This document shows, in pieces, positions 7,598-15,387 of a DNA stretch of 19,689 bases. Source of the DNA: an uncultured Sutterella sp. (GTDB lineage Bacteria > Pseudomonadota > Gammaproteobacteria > Burkholderiales > Burkholderiaceae_F); the NCBI GenBank assembly GCA_900554675.1, contig USIM01000001.1, positions 1 to 19,689 on the forward strand, given 5' to 3'. Every line of letters begins with the position of its first letter. The first letter of the stretch is position 1. The notes under the pieces were generated by a model, which was not told where the DNA came from, did no database searches, and worked only from the letters and a program-made list of their open reading frames with translations. Made by a program: the position numbers and the translations under genes.

Positions 7598-7617
7598 TCC
7601 CGCTTAAGCAAGCGGGA
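7589..7617 (-). terminator. Terminator for galE at the rfbD-galE convergence
   Basis: TCCCGCTT (7598-7605), loop AAGC, AAGCGGGA (7610-7617). On the minus strand the stem is followed by TTATTTTTT (from the A-run at 7589-7594), a good tail for galE. The plus-strand side lacks a T-run, so rfbD transcripts would terminate less efficiently here. Confidence 0.75.
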
Positions 7618-7632
7618 CTATCTTGACAGCTG

Positions 7633-8628
7633 TCAGCAATTCTTTTGGAAGTTCCAAGAATGCTCACACATGTCTTGCAAGGTGTATTGAGCTTCCCACC
7701 CTAAAAGTTCTTTTGCAAGTTTCGGATCGGCCCAGTTGCTTGCAACGTCCCCCGGGCGACGTGCCACGATCTTATAAGGCACAGGCTTACCACAAGCCTT
7801 TTCATAAGCCTTCACGATGTCTAAGACCGAGTAGCCGATGCCCGTACCTAAGTTAATGGCAATCCAACCGGTGTGGGTAAGGGCATATTGAGCAGCCAAA
7901 ACGTGGCCCTTAGCCAAGTCAACCACGTGGATGTAGTCACGCACACCCGTGCCGTCAGGCGTATCGTAGTCGTTACCGAAGACTTGAAGTGCTTCTAATT
8001 GACCGGCAGCCACGCGTGCCACGTAAGGCAAAAGGTTATTTGGGATACCGCGAGGATTTTCACCGATTAAACCGCTCTCATGAGCACCGATGGGGTTGAA
8101 GTAACGTAAGCACACGGCAGACCATTCGGCATCAGATGCGCAGAGGTCGGACAAGATTTCTTCGACTTGAAGTTTGGTACGACCATAGGGGTTCGTGACC
8201 GACAAAGGATGCTTTTCATCCAAGGGAAGGTATTGAGGTGTGCCGTAAACCGTCGCAGAAGAAGAAAAGATGATGCGCTTAATGCCAAGGGCCTTCATGG
8301 CTTGCAAAAGCACAAGCGTGCCCGTGATGTTGTTATCGAAATATTCAAGGGGCTTTTCGCAAGATTCGCCCACGGCCTTGAGCCCGGCAAAATGCACCAC
8401 GGCTTCGATTTGGTGCTTTTCTAAAACGTCACGAATGCGATCGTAGTCGCGGATGTCGCCTTCTTCAAAGGCAAGGCGCTTACCAAGAATCGTTTCCAAG
8501 CGGTCAAGCACCGTGGCATCGCTATTGCAGAAGTTATCAAAGATCACCACATCGTGGCCGGCTTGAGTCATTTCAACGGCGGTATGAGAGCCGATAAAAC
8601 CGGCACCGCCCGTCAATAAAATACGCAT
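7633..8628 (-). CDS. galE: UDP-glucose 4-epimerase
   Basis: A 331-residue GalE (E. coli 338), the NAD-dependent enzyme that interconverts UDP-glucose and UDP-galactose in the Leloir pathway and supplies UDP-galactose for envelope glycans. Motifs are GGAGFIGS (7-14) for NAD binding, FAGLKAVGES (80-89), catalytic SSS at 122-124 with ATVYG, NPYGRTK with Tyr148 and Lys152, and the C-terminal RRPGDVASNWAD segment typical of GalE. GGAG lies ten to eleven bases upstream of the ATG. It stands alone on the minus strand, not in a gal operon; functionally it pairs with galU further along the window. A UDP-GlcNAc epimerase activity cannot be excluded from sequence alone. Confidence 0.96.
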   Translation of the reverse strand: MRILLTGGAGFIGSHTAVEMTQAGHDVVIFDNFCNSDATVLDRLETILGKRLAFEEGDIRDYDRIRDVLEKHQIEAVVHFAGLKAVGESCEKPLEYFDNNITGTLVLLQAMKALGIKRIIFSSSATVYGTPQYLPLDEKHPLSVTNPYGRTKLQVEEILSDLCASDAEWSAVCLRYFNPIGAHESGLIGENPRGIPNNLLPYVARVAAGQLEALQVFGNDYDTPDGTGVRDYIHVVDLAKGHVLAAQYALTHTGWIAINLGTGIGYSVLDIVKAYEKACGKPVPYKIVARRPGDVASNWADPKLAKELLGWEAQYTLQDMCEHSWNFQKNC

Positions 8629-8727
8629 GAGTCAGAATTCTCCAGAATGAGAAATCAAAAGAGTTAATCTAAAAATGATACCGTGTTTATATTTTCTTGG
8701 AAATGGCGTTACAAAGAAAACGAGTGA

Positions 8728-8739
8728 ATGAATATTCAT
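8728..8739. promoter_or_regulatory. Twelve-base perfect palindrome in galE-patatin divergent region
   Basis: ATGAATATTCAT is fully self-complementary and lies between the divergent galE and patatin-gene starts. The surrounding 166 bases are AT-rich and should hold both promoters, but no clear hexamer pairs were assignable. It could be an operator; AT-rich palindromes of this size also occur by chance. Confidence 0.2.
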
Positions 8740-8794
8740 ATAGCAATGCATGTAGTAAGATGTCCAATAGATTCAAAGAAATTCATTAAAGTTT

Positions 8795-11044
8795 ATGCGA
8801 CGTATTTTTACTCCCTTAGTCCTTTTGGTAATGTCTGCTTTGGTGTTGGTCAGTGGTTCTGCCTTGGCTGATGCCCCCGTTACCTATGAAAAAGACCGTC
8901 CCAAGGTCGCCCTTGTTTTATCCGGTGGCGGTGCGCGTGGCTTTGCGCACGTTGGCGTTATTAAGGTCTTGGAAGACTTAGGCATTAAGGTGGACTTGGT
9001 CACGGGCACGAGCATGGGTTCCATGGTGGGTGGCGGTTATGCATCGGGCTATTCCGTGGATCAAATGAGCGAAATCATTTTAGGTGTGGATTGGCGTGAG
9101 ATGTTTGCCATTCGCCCGGATCGTTCATCGCTTAATCGTTTGCGCAGAGAAGACGACTACAAAAATTTGGCTATTAAAGAAGTGGGGATTACGGATAAGG
9201 GATTGGCTTTCCCTGATTCTGTCGTACCCTCTCAACACTTAACCACCTTTTTAGCAAAAATTACCGAACACGTTCGTTCCGTCAATGACTTAAAGCAGTT
9301 GCCGATTCCCTTTGGCGCCATTGCGACGGACTTATCCGATGGCTCGTTGGTCGTGATGCGAGATGACGTTAACCTCGCAACCGCAATGCGAGCATCTATG
9401 TCCGTGCCCGGTGCCTTTTCTCCCTATCCTTACAAGGATCACCTCTTGGTGGACGGTGGTTTGGTGCAAAACTTGCCCGTTGAGCTTGCCAAAGAGATGG
9501 GGGCCGACATCATTATTGCGGTGGACGTGAGTACACCCTTGGAAAAAAAGCGCCAAGTGAGTTCCGTGACCGCTGTGATGGGGCAGATGATTGCCATTTT
9601 GACTGATCGCAACTTGGTGGAATCAAAGAAAAAGTTAGGCCCCAAGGACATTTTGATTACTGTCGATTTAGGAGAATTGACAGCGGCCGATTTTGATAAG
9701 GCCCAAGCCATTATGGATGCTGGGGAAAAAAGTGCTCGTAAGTATGAAAAGGCACTGAAGCGCTTAGCTGTTTCTAAAAAAGAATTCCAAACGTGGAATT
9801 TGGCTCGTCAATCCATTGTGAGTGAACCGCGTGATATGACGATTGCCGAAGTTCGAGTCGAGGGTTTAAAGACCGTCAATCCGGACTTTGTGAAAGAAAT
9901 CGTTGATATTAAGCCCGGTGACAAGGTCAATGTGGCAACGCTCAACCGCGCCAGCGACCGTGTTTGGGCAACGGACGACTTCTCTGTGGTGCCTTTTGTG
10001 TTTGAACCCGGCCCCAATGGTACGGAAGTGCTCGTCATTGAACCTCAGGAAAAGCCTTGGGGGTACAACACGCTTCGCGTCGGTGGCAAGCTTTCAAGCG
10101 ACTTTAACCGAGAACACACCTTTGATTTTCTCTTAGCCCACACCTTGGGTTGGGTTAACCAATGGGGCGGTGAGTGGCGCAATGAACTTCAAATTGGGGA
10201 GACGAGTTATTTCTCATCCATGTTCTATCAGCCCTTAGGTGTCAATAGTCCGTTTTTTGTCCGACCGAAGCTTTACTACGAAACACAGTCCTATGACCTC
10301 TATAACGGCCACGGTCATGCGTTGGGTACGATTGAAAACAGCGTTTTTGAAGGCTCATTTGCTTTAGGGACGGAACTTTCTCGCAATGCTGCGTTTTCTG
10401 TTGGTGCAGGCTATGCGCACTTGAAGACGAAGCCCACCGTGGGAACGGTTCCGAATTGGGAGCGCTTTGATACGACGGCACCCTTTGTGGAATTTAACTT
10501 CCGCTACGACAATTTAGATGACGTGAATTTCCCGAAGAAAGGGGCGTTTGTCGACTTTAAGGCAAGACGCTATATGCATGTTGATGAAAGTCCCGAAAAA
10601 CCGGAAGTCAGTGACTATTACTTAAGTGCCATTTTGCCCTATGACTGGGGTAATGATTACGTGAGTATCTTGGCAGCGCGAGCGGGTTCTTCTACGATTC
10701 CGGGACGTTTTGCGATCGGTGGCCTCTTTAACATGTCGGGCGCTTACTACGGACGTTACACGGGGGCAGACATGTTCACAACAAGCCTCATTGGTATGAA
10801 GCGTATCAATCGCAGCGGTTTCTGGGGTGTTCCGGTTTATGTAGGCGCAAGCGTTGAGGCGGCACACCTTAATCAAGAATCCGGCAACAGCAAGTTTATT
10901 AATTCGGATTGGGACAGTTGGAAAAAAGCCGGCAGCGTTTTTGTGGCTGCCGACTCGATCGTGGGACCGCTTTATTTGGCCGTGGGTCAAACGAGCGATC
11001 AAGACACGGCGGTTTATTTCTTCTGGGGTCGCCCCTTCCGTTAA
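8795..11044 (+). CDS. PlpD-like patatin phospholipase with POTRA and beta-barrel
   Basis: A 749-residue outer-membrane protein of the patatin/POTRA/Bac_surface_Ag architecture (type Vd autotransporter, PlpD/RssA-related). A signal peptide ends at ALA|D, about residue 25. The patatin lipase domain (about 36-335) has the oxyanion loop SGGGARG (43-49), nucleophile Ser73 in GTSMG, and the dyad Asp220 in DGG. A single POTRA-like domain starts near residue 349 (TIAEVRVEGLKTVNPDFVKE), and residues from about 425 to the end are rich in alternating strands consistent with a 16-strand barrel. All catalytic residues are present, so lipolytic activity is predicted. The last residues are FFWGRPFR: the chain ends in Arg with Phe next to last, not in the usual aromatic barrel-sorting residue. 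The ribosome site before ATG 8795 is weak; the signal peptide supports the start. It is probably monocistronic. Confidence 0.9.
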   Translation: MRRIFTPLVLLVMSALVLVSGSALADAPVTYEKDRPKVALVLSGGGARGFAHVGVIKVLEDLGIKVDLVTGTSMGSMVGGGYASGYSVDQMSEIILGVDWREMFAIRPDRSSLNRLRREDDYKNLAIKEVGITDKGLAFPDSVVPSQHLTTFLAKITEHVRSVNDLKQLPIPFGAIATDLSDGSLVVMRDDVNLATAMRASMSVPGAFSPYPYKDHLLVDGGLVQNLPVELAKEMGADIIIAVDVSTPLEKKRQVSSVTAVMGQMIAILTDRNLVESKKKLGPKDILITVDLGELTAADFDKAQAIMDAGEKSARKYEKALKRLAVSKKEFQTWNLARQSIVSEPRDMTIAEVRVEGLKTVNPDFVKEIVDIKPGDKVNVATLNRASDRVWATDDFSVVPFVFEPGPNGTEVLVIEPQEKPWGYNTLRVGGKLSSDFNREHTFDFLLAHTLGWVNQWGGEWRNELQIGETSYFSSMFYQPLGVNSPFFVRPKLYYETQSYDLYNGHGHALGTIENSVFEGSFALGTELSRNAAFSVGAGYAHLKTKPTVGTVPNWERFDTTAPFVEFNFRYDNLDDVNFPKKGAFVDFKARRYMHVDESPEKPEVSDYYLSAILPYDWGNDYVSILAARAGSSTIPGRFAIGGLFNMSGAYYGRYTGADMFTTSLIGMKRINRSGFWGVPVYVGASVEAAHLNQESGNSKFINSDWDSWKKAGSVFVAADSIVGPLYLAVGQTSDQDTAVYFFWGRPFR

Positions 11045-11058
11045 ACCGCGTGTGACGG

Positions 11059-11484
11059 TTAGTGGTGCATGCTCAACCCAATGGCTTTGGTCGATAGCGA
11101 AACTTCGCGAACGAAGTAAATCGTAGAAATCAATAAAAAGCCGATGGAGATAAAGAGCATGCCGAGCTTCACAACGCCCATGTCAATCGAGACCATGCTC
11201 TCAACGATGCCGCACAAGACTTGAAGGCCACTGAAGGTAGCCGATAACACCACCGTCAAAATGGACATACGAAGTAAGGCGGCGCGCTCGAAAATCAGTT
11301 CAATGGCGTGATTCAAGTCCTTGTCTTCACGCGGAGCAATGGCATTTTTTTCACGCAAAAGTTGGCGCACTCGATTGGTGGAGTGGTTGTAGCGAGCCGT
11401 CATTGCTAAGAGCAAAAGACCGACGCCGGAAATTAAAGTCACGGGCGGAAGTGCCGTGGATAACATTTGATGATATTCAACCAT
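11059..11484 (-). CDS. DUF2721 family membrane protein, second copy
   Basis: A 141-residue protein with an N-terminal hydrophobic stretch containing PVTLISGVGLLLLAMTARYNH, then a charged RQLLRE region, then two hydrophobic segments (about 74-95 and 105-128). This is the DUF2721 pattern, a family of unknown function. I chose ATG 11484 over the longer form starting at 11508 because TAAGGAG sits six bases upstream and the product then has exactly the length of its neighbour. In an ungapped alignment about 80 of 141 residues match the adjacent upstream copy, both ending HH. The upstream stop codon overlaps this Shine-Dalgarno, so translation is probably coupled. Location: inner membrane. Confidence 0.85.
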   Translation of the reverse strand: MVEYHQMLSTALPPVTLISGVGLLLLAMTARYNHSTNRVRQLLREKNAIAPREDKDLNHAIELIFERAALLRMSILTVVLSATFSGLQVLCGIVESMVSIDMGVVKLGMLFISIGFLLISTIYFVREVSLSTKAIGLSMHH

Positions 11485-11494
11485 GACACTCTCC

Positions 11495-11920
11495 TTAGTG
11501 GTGGACACTCAAGCCCAAAGCCTTCATTGAGGTGGAGACTTCTTCGGCAAAAATCAGCGTGGAAGCGACGACCAAAACCACGGCCAGTAACAAAAGCGTG
11601 GATTTGACCATCACCAAGTCAAAGCCCATGGCGATTTCGATAACGCTCATCAACACGAGTAGGGCCGAGAACATCCCCGAGAGGACAACGAGCAAAATCG
11701 CTCGTCGCAATAACGTCACTCGTAAGAAAATGAGGTCAATGGCGTGCTCCAACTCATCGTCACGGCGAGGCGCGATGGCGTTACTTTCACGCAAAAGTTG
11801 ACGCAAACGGTCAGTGGAGTGGTTGTAGCGATTGGTCATGGAGACCAACAAAAGGCCAACGCCCGAAATCAAAGTAATCGGAGTGAGGGCCGCAGATAAA
11901 ACGGTGCTGTAATCAATCAT
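11495..11920 (-). CDS. DUF2721 family membrane protein, first copy
   Basis: A 141-residue paralogue of the gene directly downstream on the same strand. It shares the LISGVGLLL helix, the RYNHST and RQLLRESNAIAPR stretch at residues 31-53, and a C-terminus rich in Val/Leu with the ending SVHH. Three hydrophobic segments suggest a small inner-membrane protein, perhaps acting as a homo- or hetero-oligomer with its partner (inference). Function is unknown. No good Shine-Dalgarno precedes ATG 11920. The 97 bases up to the YbaK-like gene hold a 6-5-6 inverted repeat (GTCTTT/AAAGAC, 11936-11952) and GGGTAACCC (11966-11974), but no clear terminator or promoter, so co-transcription with the YbaK-like gene is possible. 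Confidence 0.85.
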   Translation of the reverse strand: MIDYSTVLSAALTPITLISGVGLLLVSMTNRYNHSTDRLRQLLRESNAIAPRRDDELEHAIDLIFLRVTLLRRAILLVVLSGMFSALLVLMSVIEIAMGFDLVMVKSTLLLLAVVLVVASTLIFAEEVSTSMKALGLSVHH

Positions 11921-12017
11921 TACGCAGTCAGCTTTGTCTTTTTGGTAAAGACGAAAAATTAATCAGGGTAACCCATAATGATATGCCTTTTTACACAATT
12001 TAGAAAGGACAGATACG

Positions 12018-12545
12018 TTATTCTTTTTCAGGAGTTGCCTCAACTTTGGGGGCTTCCTCGGGCTTAATGAATTCAATAAGTTCGGGCGACACGATACGAC
12101 GATAATCATCAGTCTTAATGATGATGGAATGATCCAAGAGACCTGCGTTAAAGGCGAGTTCGTCGTAGCGTTCATAAAGATAGGGGTCGGCCACGAGTTT
12201 TAGGTCAGGATGAAAACTCACAGGCGGCACAGCACCAAAGACGCAACCGGTGAGTTCCGTGACTTCCACAGGACTTGCAAGTGATGCGCGGCGCGCTCCC
12301 AGGGCCAATGCTAATTTCGTTAAATCGGCTTGCTTATCTGCGGGCAACACAGCAAGGACGTGTTGCTTAATACCGTTGCCTTTGACATGACAGACAAGGG
12401 CCTTGGCACCTTGCCCGAGTTGGGTGCCGCGGATTTCAGCCACTGATTGGCTTGTTTTGCCGCTGGCGGTGTGTTCGAGGACGCGAAACTGCGCATTTCC
12501 TTGCGTAAAAAGAGCGGTTAACTTTTCTAAAACGTTTTCAACCAT
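12018..12545 (-). CDS. YbaK/EbsC-family aminoacyl-tRNA deacylase
   Basis: A 175-residue protein with the YbaK/ProX editing fold, which hydrolyses mischarged tRNAs (typically Ala- or Cys-tRNAPro) in trans. Visible are the conserved GTQLGQGAKALV stretch with Lys48, at the position of the essential YbaK lysine; LALGARRASLASPVEVTELTGCVFGAVPP, of which GCVFGAVPP is the most diagnostic part; and DELAFNAGLLDHSIIIKTDDY near the C-terminus. The tail (about 155-175) is charged and lacks a clear fold. ATG 12545 has GAGG seven bases upstream; an in-frame TTG at 12563 would add six residues and is less likely. Substrate specificity cannot be told from the sequence. It is transcribed divergently from yqgE. 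Confidence 0.85.
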   Translation of the reverse strand: MVENVLEKLTALFTQGNAQFRVLEHTASGKTSQSVAEIRGTQLGQGAKALVCHVKGNGIKQHVLAVLPADKQADLTKLALALGARRASLASPVEVTELTGCVFGAVPPVSFHPDLKLVADPYLYERYDELAFNAGLLDHSIIIKTDDYRRIVSPELIEFIKPEEAPKVEATPEKE

Positions 12546-12571
12546 GGGTAAGCCTCGAAACAAAGTGTGTC

Positions 12572-12592
12572 TTTTCTTTTGAGAAAAGAAAA
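12572..12592. promoter_or_regulatory. Palindrome between the YbaK-like gene and yqgE
   Basis: TTTTCTTT (12572-12579), five-base spacer, AAAGAAAA (12585-12592): a perfect 8-5-8 inverted repeat. It ends 38 bases before the yqgE start and overlaps a weak yqgE promoter candidate (TTGAGA, 17 bases, GAATAT). It may be an operator for one or both divergent genes. Confidence 0.3.
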
Positions 12593-12629
12593 AACATGCA
12601 AGAATATAGACAATCAGGGGGAAATTTTA

Positions 12630-13205
12630 ATGGCAGATTTTGTTTCTTTCAAAGGACAATTTTTAGTCGCCGCTCCCAATATGAAGGATCCCATTTTTGC
12701 TCAAAGTGTTATTTACCTTTGTGAGCATTCACCCAAAGGGGCGATGGGGTTGGTGATTAATCGTGCGGTGGCTTTAAGTGTGGCTTCGCTCATGGAACGC
12801 GTGGGCATTGAAAACCACAACGAGCGCTTAGAAGAAGCGATGCTTTTTGATGGCGGACCCGTTCAGGTTGAGCGGGGTTTTGTGTTGCATTCACCTCAAA
12901 AGAAGTATCATTCTTCGCTCATGCTCACGGACAACATGACGTTATCGACGTCAAAAGACGTTCTCGAAGCTATGGCAGACGCCGAGCGTTGCCCCGAGAA
13001 ATTCTTCGTTAGCCTTGGCTACGCCGGTTGGAGCGAAGGGCAGTTAGAAGACGAGTTGTCGGTTTCGGGGTGGCTGATTGCGCCCGCTGATGAAGCCATA
13101 ATTTTCGATGTGCCGGCTGAACGTCGGTATGAAGCGGCTTTGGCTTCGATTGGATTGACGCCGAACGATTTCGGCAATTGGATGGATGGTTCAGGACACG
13201 CATAA
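12630..13205 (+). CDS. YqgE/AlgH family protein (UPF0301)
   Basis: A 191-residue UPF0301 protein. Family hallmarks are GQFLVAAPNMKDPIFAQSVIYLCEH near the N-terminus, GAMGLVINR, LFDGGPVQVERGFVLH, and the closing SGWLIAPADEAIIFDVPAERRYEAAL segment. The molecular function is not established; the gene is often next to ruvX, as here. ATG 12630 is chosen because AGGGGGA at 12616-12622 precedes it and the family's N-terminus starts there; the frame is open further upstream without homology. Its stop overlaps the ruvX start as TAATG, which indicates an operon with translational coupling. Confidence 0.95.
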   Translation: MADFVSFKGQFLVAAPNMKDPIFAQSVIYLCEHSPKGAMGLVINRAVALSVASLMERVGIENHNERLEEAMLFDGGPVQVERGFVLHSPQKKYHSSLMLTDNMTLSTSKDVLEAMADAERCPEKFFVSLGYAGWSEGQLEDELSVSGWLIAPADEAIIFDVPAERRYEAALASIGLTPNDFGNWMDGSGHA

Positions 13206-13585
13206 TGGACGGTTCGATTATTGGTTTTGATTTTGGTGAAAAGCGCATTGGTGTGGCGATCGGCAACACCATGATGCGTCAGGCATCACCCTTGAAGATT
13301 GTGGACTCTCGCACAAATGACGCCCGTTGGAAGGGGGTCGAGAAGTTAGTCAAAGAGTGGTCTCCTGTGGCTTTTGTGGTGGGGATTCCCTCTCACCCCG
13401 ATGGCACGGCGCACGAGATGACCGCGCGTTGTGAGCGTTTTGCCCGACAGCTTGAAGGGCGTTATCATTTACCCGTTTTCCGCGTTGATGAGCGCTACTC
13501 CTCGGCGGTTGTCGATAGCGATGAAGAATTTATCGATGATGAGGCAGCAAGCGTCATCTTGCAACAATATTTCGAAGAAAATTAA
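13205..13585 (+). CDS. ruvX: Holliday junction resolvase-like protein RuvX (YqgF)
   Basis: A 126-residue YqgF/RuvX-family RNase H-fold nuclease (E. coli 138), needed in E. coli for pre-16S rRNA 5' maturation and once proposed as a resolvase. Catalytic acidic positions are visible: Asp9 in GFDFGEKRIGVAIG, Glu96 in VDERYSS, and Asp111/112 in DDEAASVILQQY. The VVGIPSHPDG loop (58-67) corresponds to the family's VGxPxxxDG motif. It overlaps the yqgE stop by one base, and plsC starts six bases after its end, so it is the middle gene of a compact three-gene unit. Confidence 0.95.
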   Translation: MDGSIIGFDFGEKRIGVAIGNTMMRQASPLKIVDSRTNDARWKGVEKLVKEWSPVAFVVGIPSHPDGTAHEMTARCERFARQLEGRYHLPVFRVDERYSSAVVDSDEEFIDDEAASVILQQYFEEN

Positions 13586-13590
13586 TCGTT

Positions 13591-14349
13591 ATGCATAAGA
13601 TTTCCGGTGCGTTTCGCTTTGTAGCGGCGCTTTTGTATGTCGTGGCTTGTATCACGATGGTGTTGTTTTATTTGCAATGGGTAAAGCCCGAAAAGAAGGT
13701 CGGCATCATTCGCTCTTGGGCCGCTTTTCTCATTAAGATCGTGGGCATTAAATTAAAGTGCGAGGGTGAGGTTTATCCGTCTCATTGTCTGCTTGTTGCC
13801 AATCACGTTTCTTTCTTAGATATCTTTGCACTGGATTCTCAAAAGCCGGGTCGCTTTATTGCCAAGAGTGAAATTGCCAATTGGCCGATTTTCGGTCGTA
13901 TTGCCAAGGGCGTGGATACGCTTTTTATTGAACGCAAGAACCGTCGCTCCATTGTTGAAGTCAATGAGCAATTAAGTCTTGCCCTGCAAGCGTGTCAAAC
14001 CGTTATGCTTTTCCCGGAAGGTCGTACGAGTTTAGGTTTGTCGCTATTGCCCTTAAAAGCCAATTTGATGGAACCTGCCGTGATGTCGGGCACGCCCATT
14101 CAACCCGTTGTGCTTTGCTATACGGAAAACGGTGAAAAAACGACCAAAGCCTCTTATGCCAACATTTCCATTTTTGCGTGTTTATGGACGATTGTGAGTA
14201 CGCCTAATTTGGCGTTGACAATGAAATTCTTACCTGTCATTGATACGCATGGAAAAGATCGCCGAGAAGTGGCAAAAATAGCGTCAGCCAGCATGAGCGA
14301 AGCGATGGGAGTGCCCGATCCGATGTTGGAAAATCCGGGATCAAATTAA
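13591..14349 (+). CDS. 1-acyl-sn-glycerol-3-phosphate acyltransferase (PlsC family)
   Basis: A 252-residue membrane-associated acyltransferase that makes phosphatidic acid from lysophosphatidic acid, or acylates a related lipid. An N-terminal hydrophobic helix (about 9-30) anchors it. The catalytic HX4D motif is NHVSFLD with His72 and Asp77; FPEGRTS at 141-147 is the glycerol-phosphate-binding block; a GxDTLFIER block lies at 107-115. No strong Shine-Dalgarno is seen, but the start is five bases after ruvX, consistent with coupling. An ornithine-lipid or other acyltransferase activity (OlsA-like) is possible, because the family motifs do not separate substrates. Confidence 0.88.
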   Translation: MHKISGAFRFVAALLYVVACITMVLFYLQWVKPEKKVGIIRSWAAFLIKIVGIKLKCEGEVYPSHCLLVANHVSFLDIFALDSQKPGRFIAKSEIANWPIFGRIAKGVDTLFIERKNRRSIVEVNEQLSLALQACQTVMLFPEGRTSLGLSLLPLKANLMEPAVMSGTPIQPVVLCYTENGEKTTKASYANISIFACLWTIVSTPNLALTMKFLPVIDTHGKDRREVAKIASASMSEAMGVPDPMLENPGSN

Positions 14350-14352
14350 TCG

Positions 14353-14395
14353 AAAAAGAAGGCGCAATATCCAAACGATAGGCGCCATTCTTTTT
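14353..14395. terminator. Bidirectional terminator overlapping the apaH stop
   Basis: AAAAAGAAGGCGC (14353-14365) pairs with GCGCC (14382-14386), one bulged A, and TTCTTTTT (14388-14395). A/T-rich flanks give a T-run in both directions. The right arm overlaps the apaH stop codon (14394-14396), so the hairpin serves both convergent units. Confidence 0.75.
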
Positions 14396-15212
14396 AAGCA
14401 AGTGGGTCAAGGTATTGAGGGGCTTTAACACTCAAGACTTTGCGAGCGGGCAACTCAATGGCCGTCAGTGCTCCGCCCCAAACACAGCCCGTATCGAGCG
14501 CAATGACATTGTCTTGAACAACAAGCCCCAGCGTTGACCAATGACCAAAAACAATGCGGTCATTTTTTGTTTTTCTGACCGGGCACTCAAACCACGGCAT
14601 TAAATGATCGGGTTTTTGCGCTAAACCCTCTTTAATCTTGTAGTCAGGAATCCCTTTTTTATTCACGAAACGAATGCGCGTAAAGCCATTTAAGATGGCT
14701 CGCATACGAGCGTCCCCCGTGAGTTTCTTATCCCATAAGTCTTTGCCGTACATGTGTTGCAAATACGCTTTCCAGTCGTTACCTTGAAGATGGGTTTGCA
14801 CTTCTTGAGCCAAAGATTTGGCTTCCTCTAAAGTCCACGCCGGGTCAATGCTTGCGTGTACAAACGTGTAGTCTTGCCATTGAAAAAGCAAGGGTTGGTG
14901 ACGAATATAGTCGATGAGTTCTTCACTGTCGGTGGCATTTAAAATTTCATCGATCGTATCACGGCGATTGACTTTACCGGCGCCGGCTGCTGTTGCCAAG
15001 AGGTGCATTTCGTGGTTACCCAAGAGAAACTTGGCACGAGACCCTAAGGCCTTAATAAGACGCAAGGTGGAAAGTGATTGCGGGCCGCGATTGATCACGT
15101 CGCCCAAAAAGAGCAAAGGCATTTCCTCTTGCACTTGGTCGAGCAATTCTTCAAGCGTTGGCAGGCACCCGTGGACATCACCGATGACTAAAATTTTTTG
15201 AGCCGATTGCAT
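14394..15212 (-). CDS. apaH: Symmetrical bis(5'-nucleosyl)-tetraphosphatase
   Basis: A 272-residue ApaH (E. coli 280), a metallophosphoesterase that cleaves Ap4A to two ADP and also decaps Np4-capped RNAs. Metal-binding blocks are GDVHG (11-15), GDVINRG (37-43), GNHE (65-68), FVHASIDP, and FGHWSTLG, with the ApaH-specific TGCVWGGALTAIEL near the C-terminus. In enterobacteria apaH sits downstream of ksgA-apaG; here it stands alone on the minus strand, divergent from galU. A TATACT-like -10 is visible on the minus strand at 15243-15248. The ribosome site (AGGGG, about 12 bases from ATG) is distant. Confidence 0.96.
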   Translation of the reverse strand: MQSAQKILVIGDVHGCLPTLEELLDQVQEEMPLLFLGDVINRGPQSLSTLRLIKALGSRAKFLLGNHEMHLLATAAGAGKVNRRDTIDEILNATDSEELIDYIRHQPLLFQWQDYTFVHASIDPAWTLEEAKSLAQEVQTHLQGNDWKAYLQHMYGKDLWDKKLTGDARMRAILNGFTRIRFVNKKGIPDYKIKEGLAQKPDHLMPWFECPVRKTKNDRIVFGHWSTLGLVVQDNVIALDTGCVWGGALTAIELPARKVLSVKAPQYLDPLA

Positions 15213-15303
15213 AAGTTCAAAACACCCCTATTGAATGCTGTCAGTATATTGAAGTTTGTTTTGAAAAGCTTAATAGAGGGACACCTTAAGGCATCAGTGT
15301 TTT

Positions 15304-15349
15304 GCAAAGCGTTTCTCTTTGCGTTTTCTATTCGCTCTTTGTCTATACT
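15304..15349 (+). promoter_or_regulatory. Candidate galU promoter with overlapping inverted repeat
   Basis: TATACT (15344-15349) lies 39 bases before the galU start. TTGCGT (15319-15324) is the nearest -35-like hexamer, with a long 19-base spacer. An inverted repeat GCAAAG-N7-CTTTGC (15304-15322) overlaps it and could be a regulator site. Confidence 0.35.
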
Positions 15350-15387
15350 TATGGATGTTGATTCATTTATTTTTGTAGGTTTTTCCC

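Noticed and set aside
11044..11060. Terminator between the patatin gene and the DUF2721 gene
   Set aside because: AACCG/CGGTT gives only a 5-bp stem with no T-run in either direction; too weak to call.
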